Source: Alphaproteobacteria bacterium
GTDB lineage: Bacteria; Pseudomonadota; Alphaproteobacteria; UBA8366
Direction: 5' to 3'
DNA length: 6,675 bases
Assembly (NCBI GenBank): GCA_018665505.1
Contig: JABJCS010000584.1
Coordinates: forward strand, 1-6,675
This document shows positions 1 to 6,205 of the stretch, in pieces. A program made the position numbers and the translations under genes. Within the stretch, counting starts at the first letter, position 1; each line of letters opens with the position of its first letter. Below the pieces are notes generated by a model. The model worked only from the letters and a program-made list of their open reading frames with translations. It was not told the DNA's origin and searched no databases.

Positions 1-720
1 CGCCGAAATCTCGTGCATCTCACCTAACCAGCGCGCCGCATCCAAAGGAATACGCGGTAACATTCGTTCCATCGCCGCTAACATCGCCGGTTGGCTCTGG
101 CGCAACTCTTCCAAATAATCCTCCGTCAATCCCATCGCATGAGCAGTGGTTAGGACAGCAGAATGCAGCGAGAATGTCCCCTTGGTCGAGCTCGCGTAGA
201 CCATCTTCATGCCGGACGCACGACCGATTTCCTCGCCAATATTACGGATGACCATGCCTTTGCCGTCTAATTCCTGGACGACAGACGTGTCGGGGCCACT
301 GACATAGAGCCGCGTGCCGCCATTCTCCGCCACCGGATTGTTGCCGATAATCCCACCGTCGATATAAAGCGCACCGGCCCGCGCAATTTCAGCCCCTACC
401 TTCTCCGTGGTGCTGGGCGCAATCGCATTGCAATCGACATAAGGGGGAGTGCTGCCGGCGGCGACCATCGCATCCGCGAAAACCCTTCCCTGCTCGATGG
501 CGTTCTCAGGCGGCAAGATCGAGAGAATCAGATCAGCCTGCCTCGCCACTTCCTCGAACGATCCTAAATCCTCGATCTGCGCTTTCGCGGCCAAGCCCTT
601 AGTACGGTCACTGCGCCCAGAGAGGTTGGTGACAACCCGAAAACCGTTTTCCCGAAAGGCTATGGCACAGCCGTGCCCCATGTCGCCCGGCATCAAGATC
701 GCGAGTGTTTCCACGGTCAT
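1..720 (-). CDS. DUF1932-type NAD(P)-binding dehydrogenase (3' end cut by window edge)
   Basis: I translated 240 residues from the ATG at 720 leftwards without a stop; the C-terminus lies outside the window. The N-terminus (residues 7-20, LAILMPGDMGHGCA) is the dinucleotide-binding loop in the form typical of DUF1932 relatives of 6-phosphogluconate/3-hydroxyisobutyrate dehydrogenases. It is followed by a second strand with NLSGRS (37-42), ADLILSILPPENA (62-74) and DGGIIG (121-126). K172 in SGMKMVYAS is the best candidate for the family's catalytic lysine. Residues from about 178 form the helical DUF1932 C-terminal domain, with WLGEMHEI near the edge. Expected role (family knowledge): cytosolic NAD(P)-dependent oxidation or reduction of a hydroxyacid-like substrate, which is unknown here. 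It lies 11 bases after the isochorismatase-like gene and is probably cotranscribed with it. The family call is strong; the substrate is unassigned. Confidence 0.88.
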   Translation of the reverse strand, partial: MTVETLAILMPGDMGHGCAIAFRENGFRVVTNLSGRSDRTKGLAAKAQIEDLGSFEEVARQADLILSILPPENAIEQGRVFADAMVAAGSTPPYVDCNAIAPSTTEKVGAEIARAGALYIDGGIIGNNPVAENGGTRLYVSGPDTSVVQELDGKGMVIRNIGEEIGRASGMKMVYASSTKGTFSLHSAVLTTAHAMGLTEDYLEELRQSQPAMLAAMERMLPRIPLDAARWLGEMHEISA

Positions 721-727
721 CTTGTCA

Positions 728-733
728 TCCTCT
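728..733 (-). promoter_or_regulatory. Ribosome binding site of the DUF1932 gene, overlapping the upstream stop codon
   Basis: On the minus strand, AGAGGA lies 7 bases before the ATG at 720 and shares bases with the TAG (734-732) that ends the isochorismatase-like gene. This fixes the start of the dehydrogenase and suggests translational coupling of the pair. Confidence 0.7.
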
Positions 734-1406
734 AAATGTCATTGCGGCGCAGATAGTCGAGCACGTTATCCAACGGCTCCACATCGCCAAATTTCGCATC
801 AATATCGAACAGGTTCCACTCAACCGCGCCTCTGATCCGATCACCGACGCACTCGCGCACGACGATGGGCCGGAACCCTTCCGCGATGGCGTCTTCCGTC
901 GAATGGCGCACGCAAGCGCACATGGTAACACCAGTCACAATTACCGTATCGACGCCAATGGACTGCAGGTAACTGGACAGGTTTGTGCCGTGAAAGGCGC
1001 TCGCCTTTTTCTTTACGATCACCTGTTCGGTTGGCAGGGGTGCAATGCGGTCGTCGATGGCAACGGCATCGCTGCCCATTTTCAACTCCTCGACGGGGAT
1101 CTTCTCTTTCCAAAGACCCATATCGGAATTTTCACTTTCCGTGTCTGCATAGGCAGTCGTGGTGTAGACGACGGGAATGCCTTTTGCCCGCGCCGCATCC
1201 AGCAGCTTTTGGACGCCCGGAATAATCGTGTCCATCCCATCGCAGGTAAAAGCGTGCCCTTCCCGTGTCCAGGCATTGGCGAGATCGATGATTAGCAAGG
1301 CCGGCTTCTTACCGTAGCCGATGCGGCGGGCAAACCCGCGATCCGCATAAAGCTCGGAATCAGCGGCGAAAATTTTATCTAGGGCTTCCTGGAATTCGTC
1401 GGGCAT
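732..1406 (-). CDS. Isochorismatase-family cysteine hydrolase (N-carbamoylsarcosine amidase-like)
   Basis: A 224-residue protein with the complete catalytic triad of the family. D41 is in LLIIDLANAWT, K132 is in VIVKKKASAFHGT, and the nucleophile C165 is in TGVTMCACVRHS, which aligns with the cysteine region of N-carbamoylsarcosine amidohydrolase; the preceding GVT carries the expected cis-peptide position. About 30 residues precede the core strand, as in carbamoylsarcosine amidase-like members rather than true isochorismatases. The expected chemistry is hydrolysis of an amide, carbamoyl or ureido bond in the cytosol, releasing ammonia; the substrate is not readable. The start at 1406 has only a weak purine-rich site (GAGAG, spacing 4), but no better in-frame ATG is seen. 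It is the first gene of a minus-strand pair with the DUF1932 dehydrogenase and is divergent from the SMP-30 genes. Alternatives are RutB-like or nicotinamidase-like activity. Confidence 0.92.
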   Translation of the reverse strand: MPDEFQEALDKIFAADSELYADRGFARRIGYGKKPALLIIDLANAWTREGHAFTCDGMDTIIPGVQKLLDAARAKGIPVVYTTTAYADTESENSDMGLWKEKIPVEELKMGSDAVAIDDRIAPLPTEQVIVKKKASAFHGTNLSSYLQSIGVDTVIVTGVTMCACVRHSTEDAIAEGFRPIVVRECVGDRIRGAVEWNLFDIDAKFGDVEPLDNVLDYLRRNDI

Positions 1407-1525
1407 TTGTCTCTCATCTCGCCGCTATTACGGATAGAGGATAGATATGAGCGAATAACCTGAAATAGCCAGCTTGTCGCACCATTCATTCCGGATAGCT
1501 CACTTCAAAAGAAAGGAATTACCCC
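1407..1525. promoter_or_regulatory. Divergent intergenic region between the hydrolase and the SMP-30 genes
   Basis: These 119 bases separate two divergent transcription units and are AT-richer than the flanks, so they must hold promoters in both directions. I could not identify convincing -35/-10 pairs. The region contains a 7-base tandem repeat (1432-1445) and a further CGGATAG copy at 1492-1498. AAAGGA at 1512-1517, 8 bases before the ATG at 1526, is the ribosome site of the first SMP-30 gene. Confidence 0.5.
1432..1445. repeat. Tandem 7-base repeat GGATAGA x2
   Basis: Two perfect adjacent copies of GGATAGA. The element CGGATAG recurs at 1431-1437 and 1492-1498, 61 bases apart. It could be a regulator binding site in the divergent promoter region, but at this length chance is a real alternative. 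Confidence 0.35.
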
Positions 1526-2455
1526 ATGAGCCTTTATCCGCCGCCAAAAGACGTTGAGACGGAAGTCTGGACGGAAATACCGGACAAGTTCAAAAAAGAG
1601 AGCGTGCGCACCCCTTGGGTTGCCGCCAATAAATTTGGACATGACCCGCATTCCTTTCTGGAGGGTCCCTCTTTCGACCGGGACGGAAATCTCTATGTGG
1701 TCGATATTCCTTTCGGTCGCGTGTTTCGTATATCACCCGATAAGGAATGGACCCTGATTACAGAATACGACGGCGAACCGAACGGTCTGAAAATTCATAA
1801 GGACGGCCGCATCTTCATTGCCGATTACAAAAACGGTATTCTGCAGCTCGATCCGGACAGCGGCACCGTGACACCGTATTGCGAACGCTGGCGGGTCGAG
1901 AGTTTCAAGGGCGTCAATGATCTGGTGTTCGATGCCCTCGGGAACATGTATTTCACCGATCAGGGCTTGACCGGGATGCATGACCCTAGCGGCCGGGTGT
2001 TCCGGCTCTCCCCAGACGGCGGTCAGCTGGATTGCCTCGTCAATACCGTGCCGAGCCCGAACGGCCTCGTGCCGAACCTGAGCGAAGATATCATTTACTT
2101 GGCCGTCACCCGCGCGAACCAGGTCTGGCGTGTCCCACTCCTTGATGATGGCGGTACGGCGAAGGTCGGTATCTTCCTCCAATTATCCGGCGGCCATGGC
2201 GGGCCCGACGGCATGGCGCTCGATGCGGATGGCGGCCTCTTGGTCTGTCACGCGGGGAACGGGAGTGTTTGGCATTTCGACCCAATGGGAGAACCCAAAC
2301 ACCGCATTCGCTCCTGTCGGGGACTGAACACCACCAACCTTGCTTTTGGTGGGCCGGACAATAAGAGCCTGTTCATCACAGAATCCATGTCCGGCACTAT
2401 CCTACGCGCTGAATTACCGGACGCCGGCAAGGTCATGTATTCGCATATGGATTAA
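1526..2455 (+). CDS. SMP-30/gluconolactonase/regucalcin-family protein, copy 1
   Basis: A 309-residue protein of the usual family length (about 300) with recurring beta-propeller blade motifs such as DGNLYVVDIPFG (53-64), DGRIFIADYKNG (93-104), GNMYFTDQG (139-147) and NKSLFITES (279-287). The metal-site residues of SMP-30 are matched by E46 in FLEGPSF, N179 in SPNGLV and D228 in GPDGM, with N131 in the VNDL segment as the probable substrate-side asparagine. No signal peptide is visible, so it is probably cytosolic. The family hydrolyses lactones or related esters with a divalent metal; the specific substrate here is unknown. The start is supported by AAAGGA at 1512-1517. It is followed after 10 bases by a full-length paralogue, so the two are almost certainly cotranscribed. 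The C-terminus DAGKVMYSHMD is shared with the paralogue. Confidence 0.93.
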   Translation: MSLYPPPKDVETEVWTEIPDKFKKESVRTPWVAANKFGHDPHSFLEGPSFDRDGNLYVVDIPFGRVFRISPDKEWTLITEYDGEPNGLKIHKDGRIFIADYKNGILQLDPDSGTVTPYCERWRVESFKGVNDLVFDALGNMYFTDQGLTGMHDPSGRVFRLSPDGGQLDCLVNTVPSPNGLVPNLSEDIIYLAVTRANQVWRVPLLDDGGTAKVGIFLQLSGGHGGPDGMALDADGGLLVCHAGNGSVWHFDPMGEPKHRIRSCRGLNTTNLAFGGPDNKSLFITESMSGTILRAELPDAGKVMYSHMD

Positions 2456-2459
2456 AGGA
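2454..2459 (+). promoter_or_regulatory. Ribosome binding site that fixes the start of SMP-30 copy 2
   Basis: AAAGGA overlaps the TAA (2453-2455) of copy 1 and stands 6 bases before the ATG at 2466. It favours 2466 over an upstream in-frame ATG at 2340 that lies inside copy 1. The 2466 start also reproduces the MSL-PPP N-terminus of copy 1. Confidence 0.75.
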
Positions 2460-2465
2460 CATCTT

Positions 2466-3392
2466 ATGAGCCTCTTCCCACCACCCCAGGAGATCGAAAC
2501 CACGGTCGCCTTCGAATTGCCCGACAACCTCCGCCGTCCGGATACTTATTCCGACTGGGGACAAAATAATCAGTTCGGCCATATGCCGGATAGCTTCCTT
2601 GAAGGTCCGTCATTCGATAAGGACGGAAACCTATGGATGGTGAATATCCCCTTCGGGCAAATCCTGCGTGTCACACCGAGCGGAGAATGGAGCGTGGCGA
2701 CAGAGTATGACGGCAATCCGAACGGTCTAAAAATACGTAATGACGGCCAGATATTTATCGCCGATTACAAGAACGGCATCATGCATCTGGACCCGTCGAG
2801 CGGGAACGTTACGGGACATCGCACACGCATCCGCACCGAGCCCTTCCGCGGGTGCAACGATCTCCATTTTGCCTCGAACGGCGACCTATATTTCACTGAT
2901 CAAGGCCAGTCCGACATGCAGCGGCCGGACGGACGGGTATTTCGGCTCACACCAGACAACCACTTAGAATGCCTCATCGATTGCGGTGTCAGTCCGAACG
3001 GCTTGGTCTTAAGCCACAACGAGAAGATGCTCTTCGTTGGCATGACCCGAGCTTGCCAAGTCTGGCATATTCCGCTGCCGCCCGACGGCGGCCCCTATTA
3101 CAAAATCGGCGTCTTCCAGAATCTGTCTGGTGGGCCGGGTGGACCGGACGGTATGTGCCTGGACAATGAGGGTAATCTCTACGTCACTCATGTCGGTCTC
3201 GGCATTATTTGGGTCTTCGGACCGACAGGCATTCCGCTCTATCGGATAAACTCCTGCCGAGGCGCTAAGATGACAAATATGGCCTTTGGCGGGCCCGAGA
3301 ACAAAACCCTGTTCATCACGGAATCCGATACGGGTACGATCTTAAGGGCGGAAATGCAACATGCCGGAAAGGCAATGTACTCGCATATGTAA
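2466..3392 (+). CDS. SMP-30/gluconolactonase/regucalcin-family protein, copy 2
   Basis: A 308-residue beta-propeller protein collinear with the preceding gene over its whole length. By hand alignment about 179 of 308 positions are identical, with only two single-residue gaps. The metal-site residues are kept: E46 (FLEGPSF), N178 (SPNGLV) and D228 (GPDGM), plus N131 (CNDL). Blade motifs include DGNLWMVNIPFG (53-64), QIFIADYKNG (95-104) and NKTLFITES (279-287), and it ends AGKAMYSHM. The arrangement shows an old tandem duplication with both copies kept intact, so they may act on related substrates, act on successive intermediates, or form a heteromer. Activity is expected to be metal-dependent lactone or ester hydrolysis in the cytosol; the substrate is unknown. 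Translation is probably coupled to copy 1 through the overlapping ribosome site. Confidence 0.93.
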   Translation: MSLFPPPQEIETTVAFELPDNLRRPDTYSDWGQNNQFGHMPDSFLEGPSFDKDGNLWMVNIPFGQILRVTPSGEWSVATEYDGNPNGLKIRNDGQIFIADYKNGIMHLDPSSGNVTGHRTRIRTEPFRGCNDLHFASNGDLYFTDQGQSDMQRPDGRVFRLTPDNHLECLIDCGVSPNGLVLSHNEKMLFVGMTRACQVWHIPLPPDGGPYYKIGVFQNLSGGPGGPDGMCLDNEGNLYVTHVGLGIIWVFGPTGIPLYRINSCRGAKMTNMAFGGPENKTLFITESDTGTILRAEMQHAGKAMYSHM

Positions 3393-3472
3393 GCTTTTCC
3401 TATATTTCACTGACACGTTTTACATTGATTTCCTCCGCATAAACGGCAGAATTCTAGTCTCTAAAGGGGATA

Positions 3473-3479
3473 GGGGAGG
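3473..3479 (+). promoter_or_regulatory. Strong ribosome binding site for the 68-residue protein
   Basis: GGGGAGG sits 5 bases before the ATG at 3485. It is the main evidence that this short reading frame is a real gene. The preceding gap (3393-3472) shows no clear terminator hairpin with a T-run. Confidence 0.6.
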
Positions 3480-3484
3480 CTAAA

Positions 3485-3691
3485 ATGGCAATGTTTGAAG
3501 CAGCGATTTACAATGTAAAGGTGAAAGCCGCACGCGAGCGCGGTGAATCGCATCCGAAAATTGATGACGAGTGGGCCAGTGTTCACTTCATCGAGGTCGA
3601 CGCCATGAATGAAAACATGGCGCGGGCGAAGTTGGGTCGGCAATATCCTGCCGCCGACGGATTCGTGATCGACGAATTGAATCCGGCGTAG
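3485..3691 (+). CDS. Small hypothetical protein (68 residues)
   Basis: I do not recognise this family. It is a soluble, mixed-charge protein with no membrane segment, no signal peptide and no cysteine pair. The N-terminal stretch MFEAAIYNVKVKAARERG is followed by an acidic segment (DDEW), a predicted strand (VHFIEVDAM), a helix (NENMARAKLGRQYP) and a closing strand (GFVIDEL). That beta-alpha-beta pattern resembles small ferredoxin-like or substrate-carrying domains, but this is inference from pattern only. It has a strong Shine-Dalgarno site and lies 92 bases after SMP-30 copy 2 on the same strand, so it may be the last gene of that operon or have its own promoter. Its stop is 3 bases from the stop of the convergent RidA-like gene. 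The opposite-strand frame in this stretch is a shadow. Confidence 0.65.
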   Translation: MAMFEAAIYNVKVKAARERGESHPKIDDEWASVHFIEVDAMNENMARAKLGRQYPAADGFVIDELNPA

Positions 3692-3694
3692 CGG

Positions 3695-4429
3695 CTACAG
3701 CCAAACTTTTCGACGCACGCCGAGCAGATCCATCTCGAAATCAAGACCGATGATGGGTGGCCGGGACAGGTACCAGTGAATGCCGTGGATCGCCTCGGCG
3801 TCCATGCGTGGTAAGAGTTCAGACGACAGCCAATCGGCATTCTGCGCCGATGTGTAGACGTTAACCCCTGTCACGTCCTTCCATTCCATACCAAGGCCAC
3901 TGAGCCGCTCCTGCATGGTTTTGACCACACGGGCAGCCTTTTGTCGCATACCGTTCTCGGACATATCTCCTTCGGCGACGATCCCATCACCGATTGTCTC
4001 GCCGCCGCCGGCACCCCTAAAGGTCGCCGGTGCGTCAGCGTTCTCCACCGTATAACTGAACCCATACATCAAAGTTTCGCTCGGCGGGTTTAGGACGGGT
4101 GAGACATTCGTGCGTCCTACCGGATTAACGCCGTCGATGATAATGTCCCACTCTTCGAGAATATTCCGATAGCCGATATTAAACTCGTGGAAACCATCCG
4201 GCGTCATCGGCGCGGGGCATCGTAATTCAACGCCACAGAGCGCCTGTTTCGGCCGTCCTTCCGCATCAAATAGCTTCACCATCGCATCGAAGCCATCACG
4301 CCAAGGGACCGGGCGCCGGAAGACGGCTTGGACGACCTCATAGCCTGACATCGCCGCCGCGCCGGAAGAAAACGGAAATCCAGCAGGCAGATAGATATAA
4401 CCTCCACGTGCATTCTCGACTGCGGCCAT
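3695..4429 (-). CDS. Divergent RidA-like (YjgF/YER057c/UK114 superfamily) protein, probably two-module
   Basis: A 244-residue protein, about twice a single RidA domain. The C-terminal half (about 125-236) has the RidA pattern: a long helix RQKAARVVKTMQERLSGLG (162-180), then WKDVTGVNVYT (183-193), and the closing strand GLDFEMDLLG (228-237). The N-terminal half (about 10-120) contains a conserved-looking block, GVELRCPAPMTPDGFHEFN (66-84), and NPVGRTNVSPVLNPP (102-116), which resembles the first half of a RidA fold but is much weaker. The canonical RidA active-site arginine environment is not evident at its C-terminal end. Role: unknown small-molecule enamine/imine or related chemistry, by family only. 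The start is well supported: AGGAGGG lies 7 bases before the ATG. It is divergent from the triple-RidA gene and converges with the small hypothetical gene, leaving no space for a terminator between them. Confidence 0.75.
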   Translation of the reverse strand: MAAVENARGGYIYLPAGFPFSSGAAAMSGYEVVQAVFRRPVPWRDGFDAMVKLFDAEGRPKQALCGVELRCPAPMTPDGFHEFNIGYRNILEEWDIIIDGVNPVGRTNVSPVLNPPSETLMYGFSYTVENADAPATFRGAGGGETIGDGIVAEGDMSENGMRQKAARVVKTMQERLSGLGMEWKDVTGVNVYTSAQNADWLSSELLPRMDAEAIHGIHWYLSRPPIIGLDFEMDLLGVRRKVWL

Positions 4430-4534
4430 TCTATTGCCCTCCTACGGCATACGGTTTGTTATCTCTATGAATTACCACAAGCTAAGTAGTAACCTTGCCC
4501 AATTTTGCGATAGCGCACCAGGAGCCTCACGCCG
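4430..4534. promoter_or_regulatory. Divergent intergenic region between the two Rid-family genes
   Basis: These 105 bases hold the ribosome site of the minus-strand gene (AGGAGGG, 4437-4443) and of the triple-RidA gene (AGGAG at 4520-4524, 10 bases before the ATG). The middle (about 4450-4510) is AT-rich and must carry divergent promoters. TTGTTA at 4456-4461 is a possible plus-strand -35 box, but no good -10 box follows at the proper distance. Confidence 0.5.
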
Positions 4535-5773
4535 ATGAAGATCGAAAGATTTCGCAAATACAATACGCGTGACATTTATCCGGAGCAGACGCTCGACAAC
4601 GATTTATGCCAGGTCATTCGGGCAGGTAACCGAATTTACATGCGTGGACAAACGGGGCTCGACCTCGATCAGAAACTCCACACGGAAGACGCGGCCGAAC
4701 AAGCCGACCAAGCCATGCAAAATGTGAAGACGCTCTTGGAAGAAGCCGGCTCTAGCCTCGAGCATATCTGTCGGGTCACGACATATCTGACGGACCCTGG
4801 ATGGCGGGCGCCTGTCTACAACACGGTCAACCGGTACCTGAAGGACATACCGACCGTCGGCACCGGCTTGATCGTCAAAGGCCTCGCCAAGCCAGAAATG
4901 AAAGTCGAACTCGACATCGATGCGGTGATTCCGGAAACGGGTTCTCATACGAAGATCAGAACTTTCGACACCGGCGATTGGTTTGGGCAGTCGAGCCTGC
5001 GCCGCAGCTCTTGCTGGGCAGTGCGCGCGAATAACGAGATTTACCTGCGCGGCCTCACTGGGGCGGCGATGGACGGCAGCATGATGTACGGCCTCGGTGG
5101 CACGCCGGAGGATGCAGCCGCGCAGGCCGACCAAGCCATGAAGAACGCGCGCGTGCTGGTCGAAGAAGCGGGCGGCAGTTTCGACGACATTTGCAAGCTG
5201 CGTGTCTATACCGGCGACCGCGCCTATCGTGAGGCGGTCTACCAAGTTCTCGGCAAACATCTCGGTGATACCTACCCCTGCTCCACTGGCCTCATCGTGC
5301 CTGGTTTCGCGCGGCCGGAGATTCTGTTTGAAATCGACATGGCCATCGACCTCGTAGATGCCGCGCCTCACCAGCGTATTCGTAAGTTTCACACGGATAC
5401 CGAATACAAGGATGGACAAAAGCTGGGTACTAAATTCTGCAAGGCCGTCCGGGCGGGAAATCGGATATATTTGCGCGGTCAAACCGGCACGTCACTTGAC
5501 GGCGAGTTCGTTGGGCCTGGCGATGCCGGGGCCCAAGCTGACCAAGCCATGAAGAATATCACGACCCTTTTGGAAGAAGCCGGCGGCTCAATCAATGATG
5601 TCTGCCGGATCACGACCTATATTGCCCACCGCCACCATCGGGACGAAGTCTATCAAGCGACCGGACGCCATCTGAAAGGTGTCTACCCAGTCGGCACCGG
5701 TCTCATCGTCGGCGGATTCGCGAAACCTAACCTTCTCGTCGAGATTGACGTTGAAGCCGAATTACGGAATTAA
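4535..5773 (+). CDS. Triple-domain RidA-family protein (three fused Rid modules)
   Basis: A 412-residue protein built of three consecutive RidA/YjgF-family modules (about 2-132, 140-272 and 281-411) joined by short linkers near 133-139 and 273-280. Each module repeats the same landmarks: an opening (K/R)I(E/R)xF, a CxxVRAxN or CxxIRAGN strand (C25, C160, C302), RG(Q/L)TG, the helix ADQAM (57, 198, 335), EEAG(S/G)S, (I/V)C(R/K) (C79, C220, C357), and TGLIV (110, 251, 388). Single-domain RidA proteins are about 130 residues and trimerise with active sites at subunit interfaces, so one chain could form a pseudo-trimer (inference). The position of the archetypal RidA arginine (R105 in the E. coli protein) appears to be the Thr of TGLIV in all modules, so 2-aminoacrylate deaminase activity should not be assumed. 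There is no signal peptide. It leads an operon with the membrane protein 18 bases downstream. Confidence 0.93.
   Translation: MKIERFRKYNTRDIYPEQTLDNDLCQVIRAGNRIYMRGQTGLDLDQKLHTEDAAEQADQAMQNVKTLLEEAGSSLEHICRVTTYLTDPGWRAPVYNTVNRYLKDIPTVGTGLIVKGLAKPEMKVELDIDAVIPETGSHTKIRTFDTGDWFGQSSLRRSSCWAVRANNEIYLRGLTGAAMDGSMMYGLGGTPEDAAAQADQAMKNARVLVEEAGGSFDDICKLRVYTGDRAYREAVYQVLGKHLGDTYPCSTGLIVPGFARPEILFEIDMAIDLVDAAPHQRIRKFHTDTEYKDGQKLGTKFCKAVRAGNRIYLRGQTGTSLDGEFVGPGDAGAQADQAMKNITTLLEEAGGSINDVCRITTYIAHRHHRDEVYQATGRHLKGVYPVGTGLIVGGFAKPNLLVEIDVEAELRN
4538..5767 (+). repeat. Three in-frame repeats encoding the Rid modules
   Basis: The modules correspond to about 4538-4930, 4952-5350 and 5375-5767. DNA similarity survives at the helix: GACCAAGCCATG occurs at 4706-4717, 5129-5140 and 5540-5551, extended to GACCAAGCCATGAAGAA in modules 2 and 3. 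Modules 1 and 3 keep GNRIY, GQTG and TTY; module 2 reads NNEIY, GLTG and RVY and has a few extra residues after MDGSMM, so it is the outlier at those sites. Confidence 0.85.
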
Positions 5774-5791
5774 CACCCGAAGGGAAACATC

Positions 5792-6205
5792 ATGAACACC
5801 AAACGTTTCGCCATTTCAGCCTTCGTCTTATTCATTTTTACATTTGCATCGGACTTCTTGCTCCACGGCATGTTGCTGCAAGAAACTTACAAAGCCACCG
5901 CAATTCTTTGGCGCCCGGACGCGGAGTTCGAAAGCGTGATGTGGATCATGACCCTGACGCAGCTTTTGTTCGTCGTAGTATTCATCTTCATCTTCACTCG
6001 AAATTACGAAGGCAAAGGTATCGGCGAAGGTGTGCGATACGGTTTTTACATCGGCCTTTTGCTGGCGATTTTGGATGTTCAGAAATACGTCTATACACCA
6101 GTCGATTTTACGCTGCCGCTTACCTGGGCCATCGGGAAGATATTATGGGGCATCCTCGCGGGCGTCATCATTTCCCTACTCTATAAGGAAGAAACAATAG
6201 CATGA
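5792..6205 (+). CDS. Small four-helix integral membrane protein of unknown function
   Basis: A 137-residue protein with four clear hydrophobic segments at about 6-28, 48-68, 81-97 and 108-130. The positive N-terminus (NTKR) and the KEE tail suggest both ends face the cytoplasm. Polar residues lie within or next to the membrane in helix 1 (D21, H25 in SDFLLHG) and helix 3 (D95). The loop after helix 1 has YKATAILWRPDAEF (33-46), and GKGIGEGVRYG (74-84) precedes helix 3. I recognise the general style of small conserved membrane proteins but cannot name a family with confidence. AAGGGA at 5780-5785, 6 bases before the ATG, supports the start. It lies 18 bases after the triple-RidA gene, and its TGA overlaps the ATG of the DUF1028 gene, so it is cotranscribed and probably translationally coupled. 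A transport or accessory role in the same pathway is possible but unsupported. Confidence 0.85.
   Translation: MNTKRFAISAFVLFIFTFASDFLLHGMLLQETYKATAILWRPDAEFESVMWIMTLTQLLFVVVFIFIFTRNYEGKGIGEGVRYGFYIGLLLAILDVQKYVYTPVDFTLPLTWAIGKILWGILAGVIISLLYKEETIA

Noticed and set aside
449..835. Plus-strand open frame of 128 codons
   Set aside because: It is antisense to the well-supported DUF1932 gene; its composition (many Ser, Arg, Pro) is typical of a shadow frame.
705..1295. Plus-strand open frame of 196 codons
   Set aside because: It is antisense to the isochorismatase-like gene, which has a full catalytic triad; the translation looks like a shadow rich in His and Arg.
2340..2465. An upstream in-frame start that would lengthen SMP-30 copy 2 by 42 residues
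   Set aside because: The extension lies inside copy 1 in another frame and has no counterpart in the paralogue; the ATG at 2466 has a good ribosome site and restores the shared MSL-PPP N-terminus.
3432..3479. CCTCC (3432-3436) could pair with GGAGG (3475-3479), hiding the ribosome site of the small gene
   Set aside because: Only five pairs with a loop of 38 bases and no supporting extended stem; too weak to call a regulatory hairpin.
4604..5482. A long open frame (about 290 codons) on the minus strand opposite the triple-Rid gene
   Set aside because: It lies entirely antisense to a gene with clear three-fold domain conservation, its translation has no recognisable family features, and I see no gene-like context for it.
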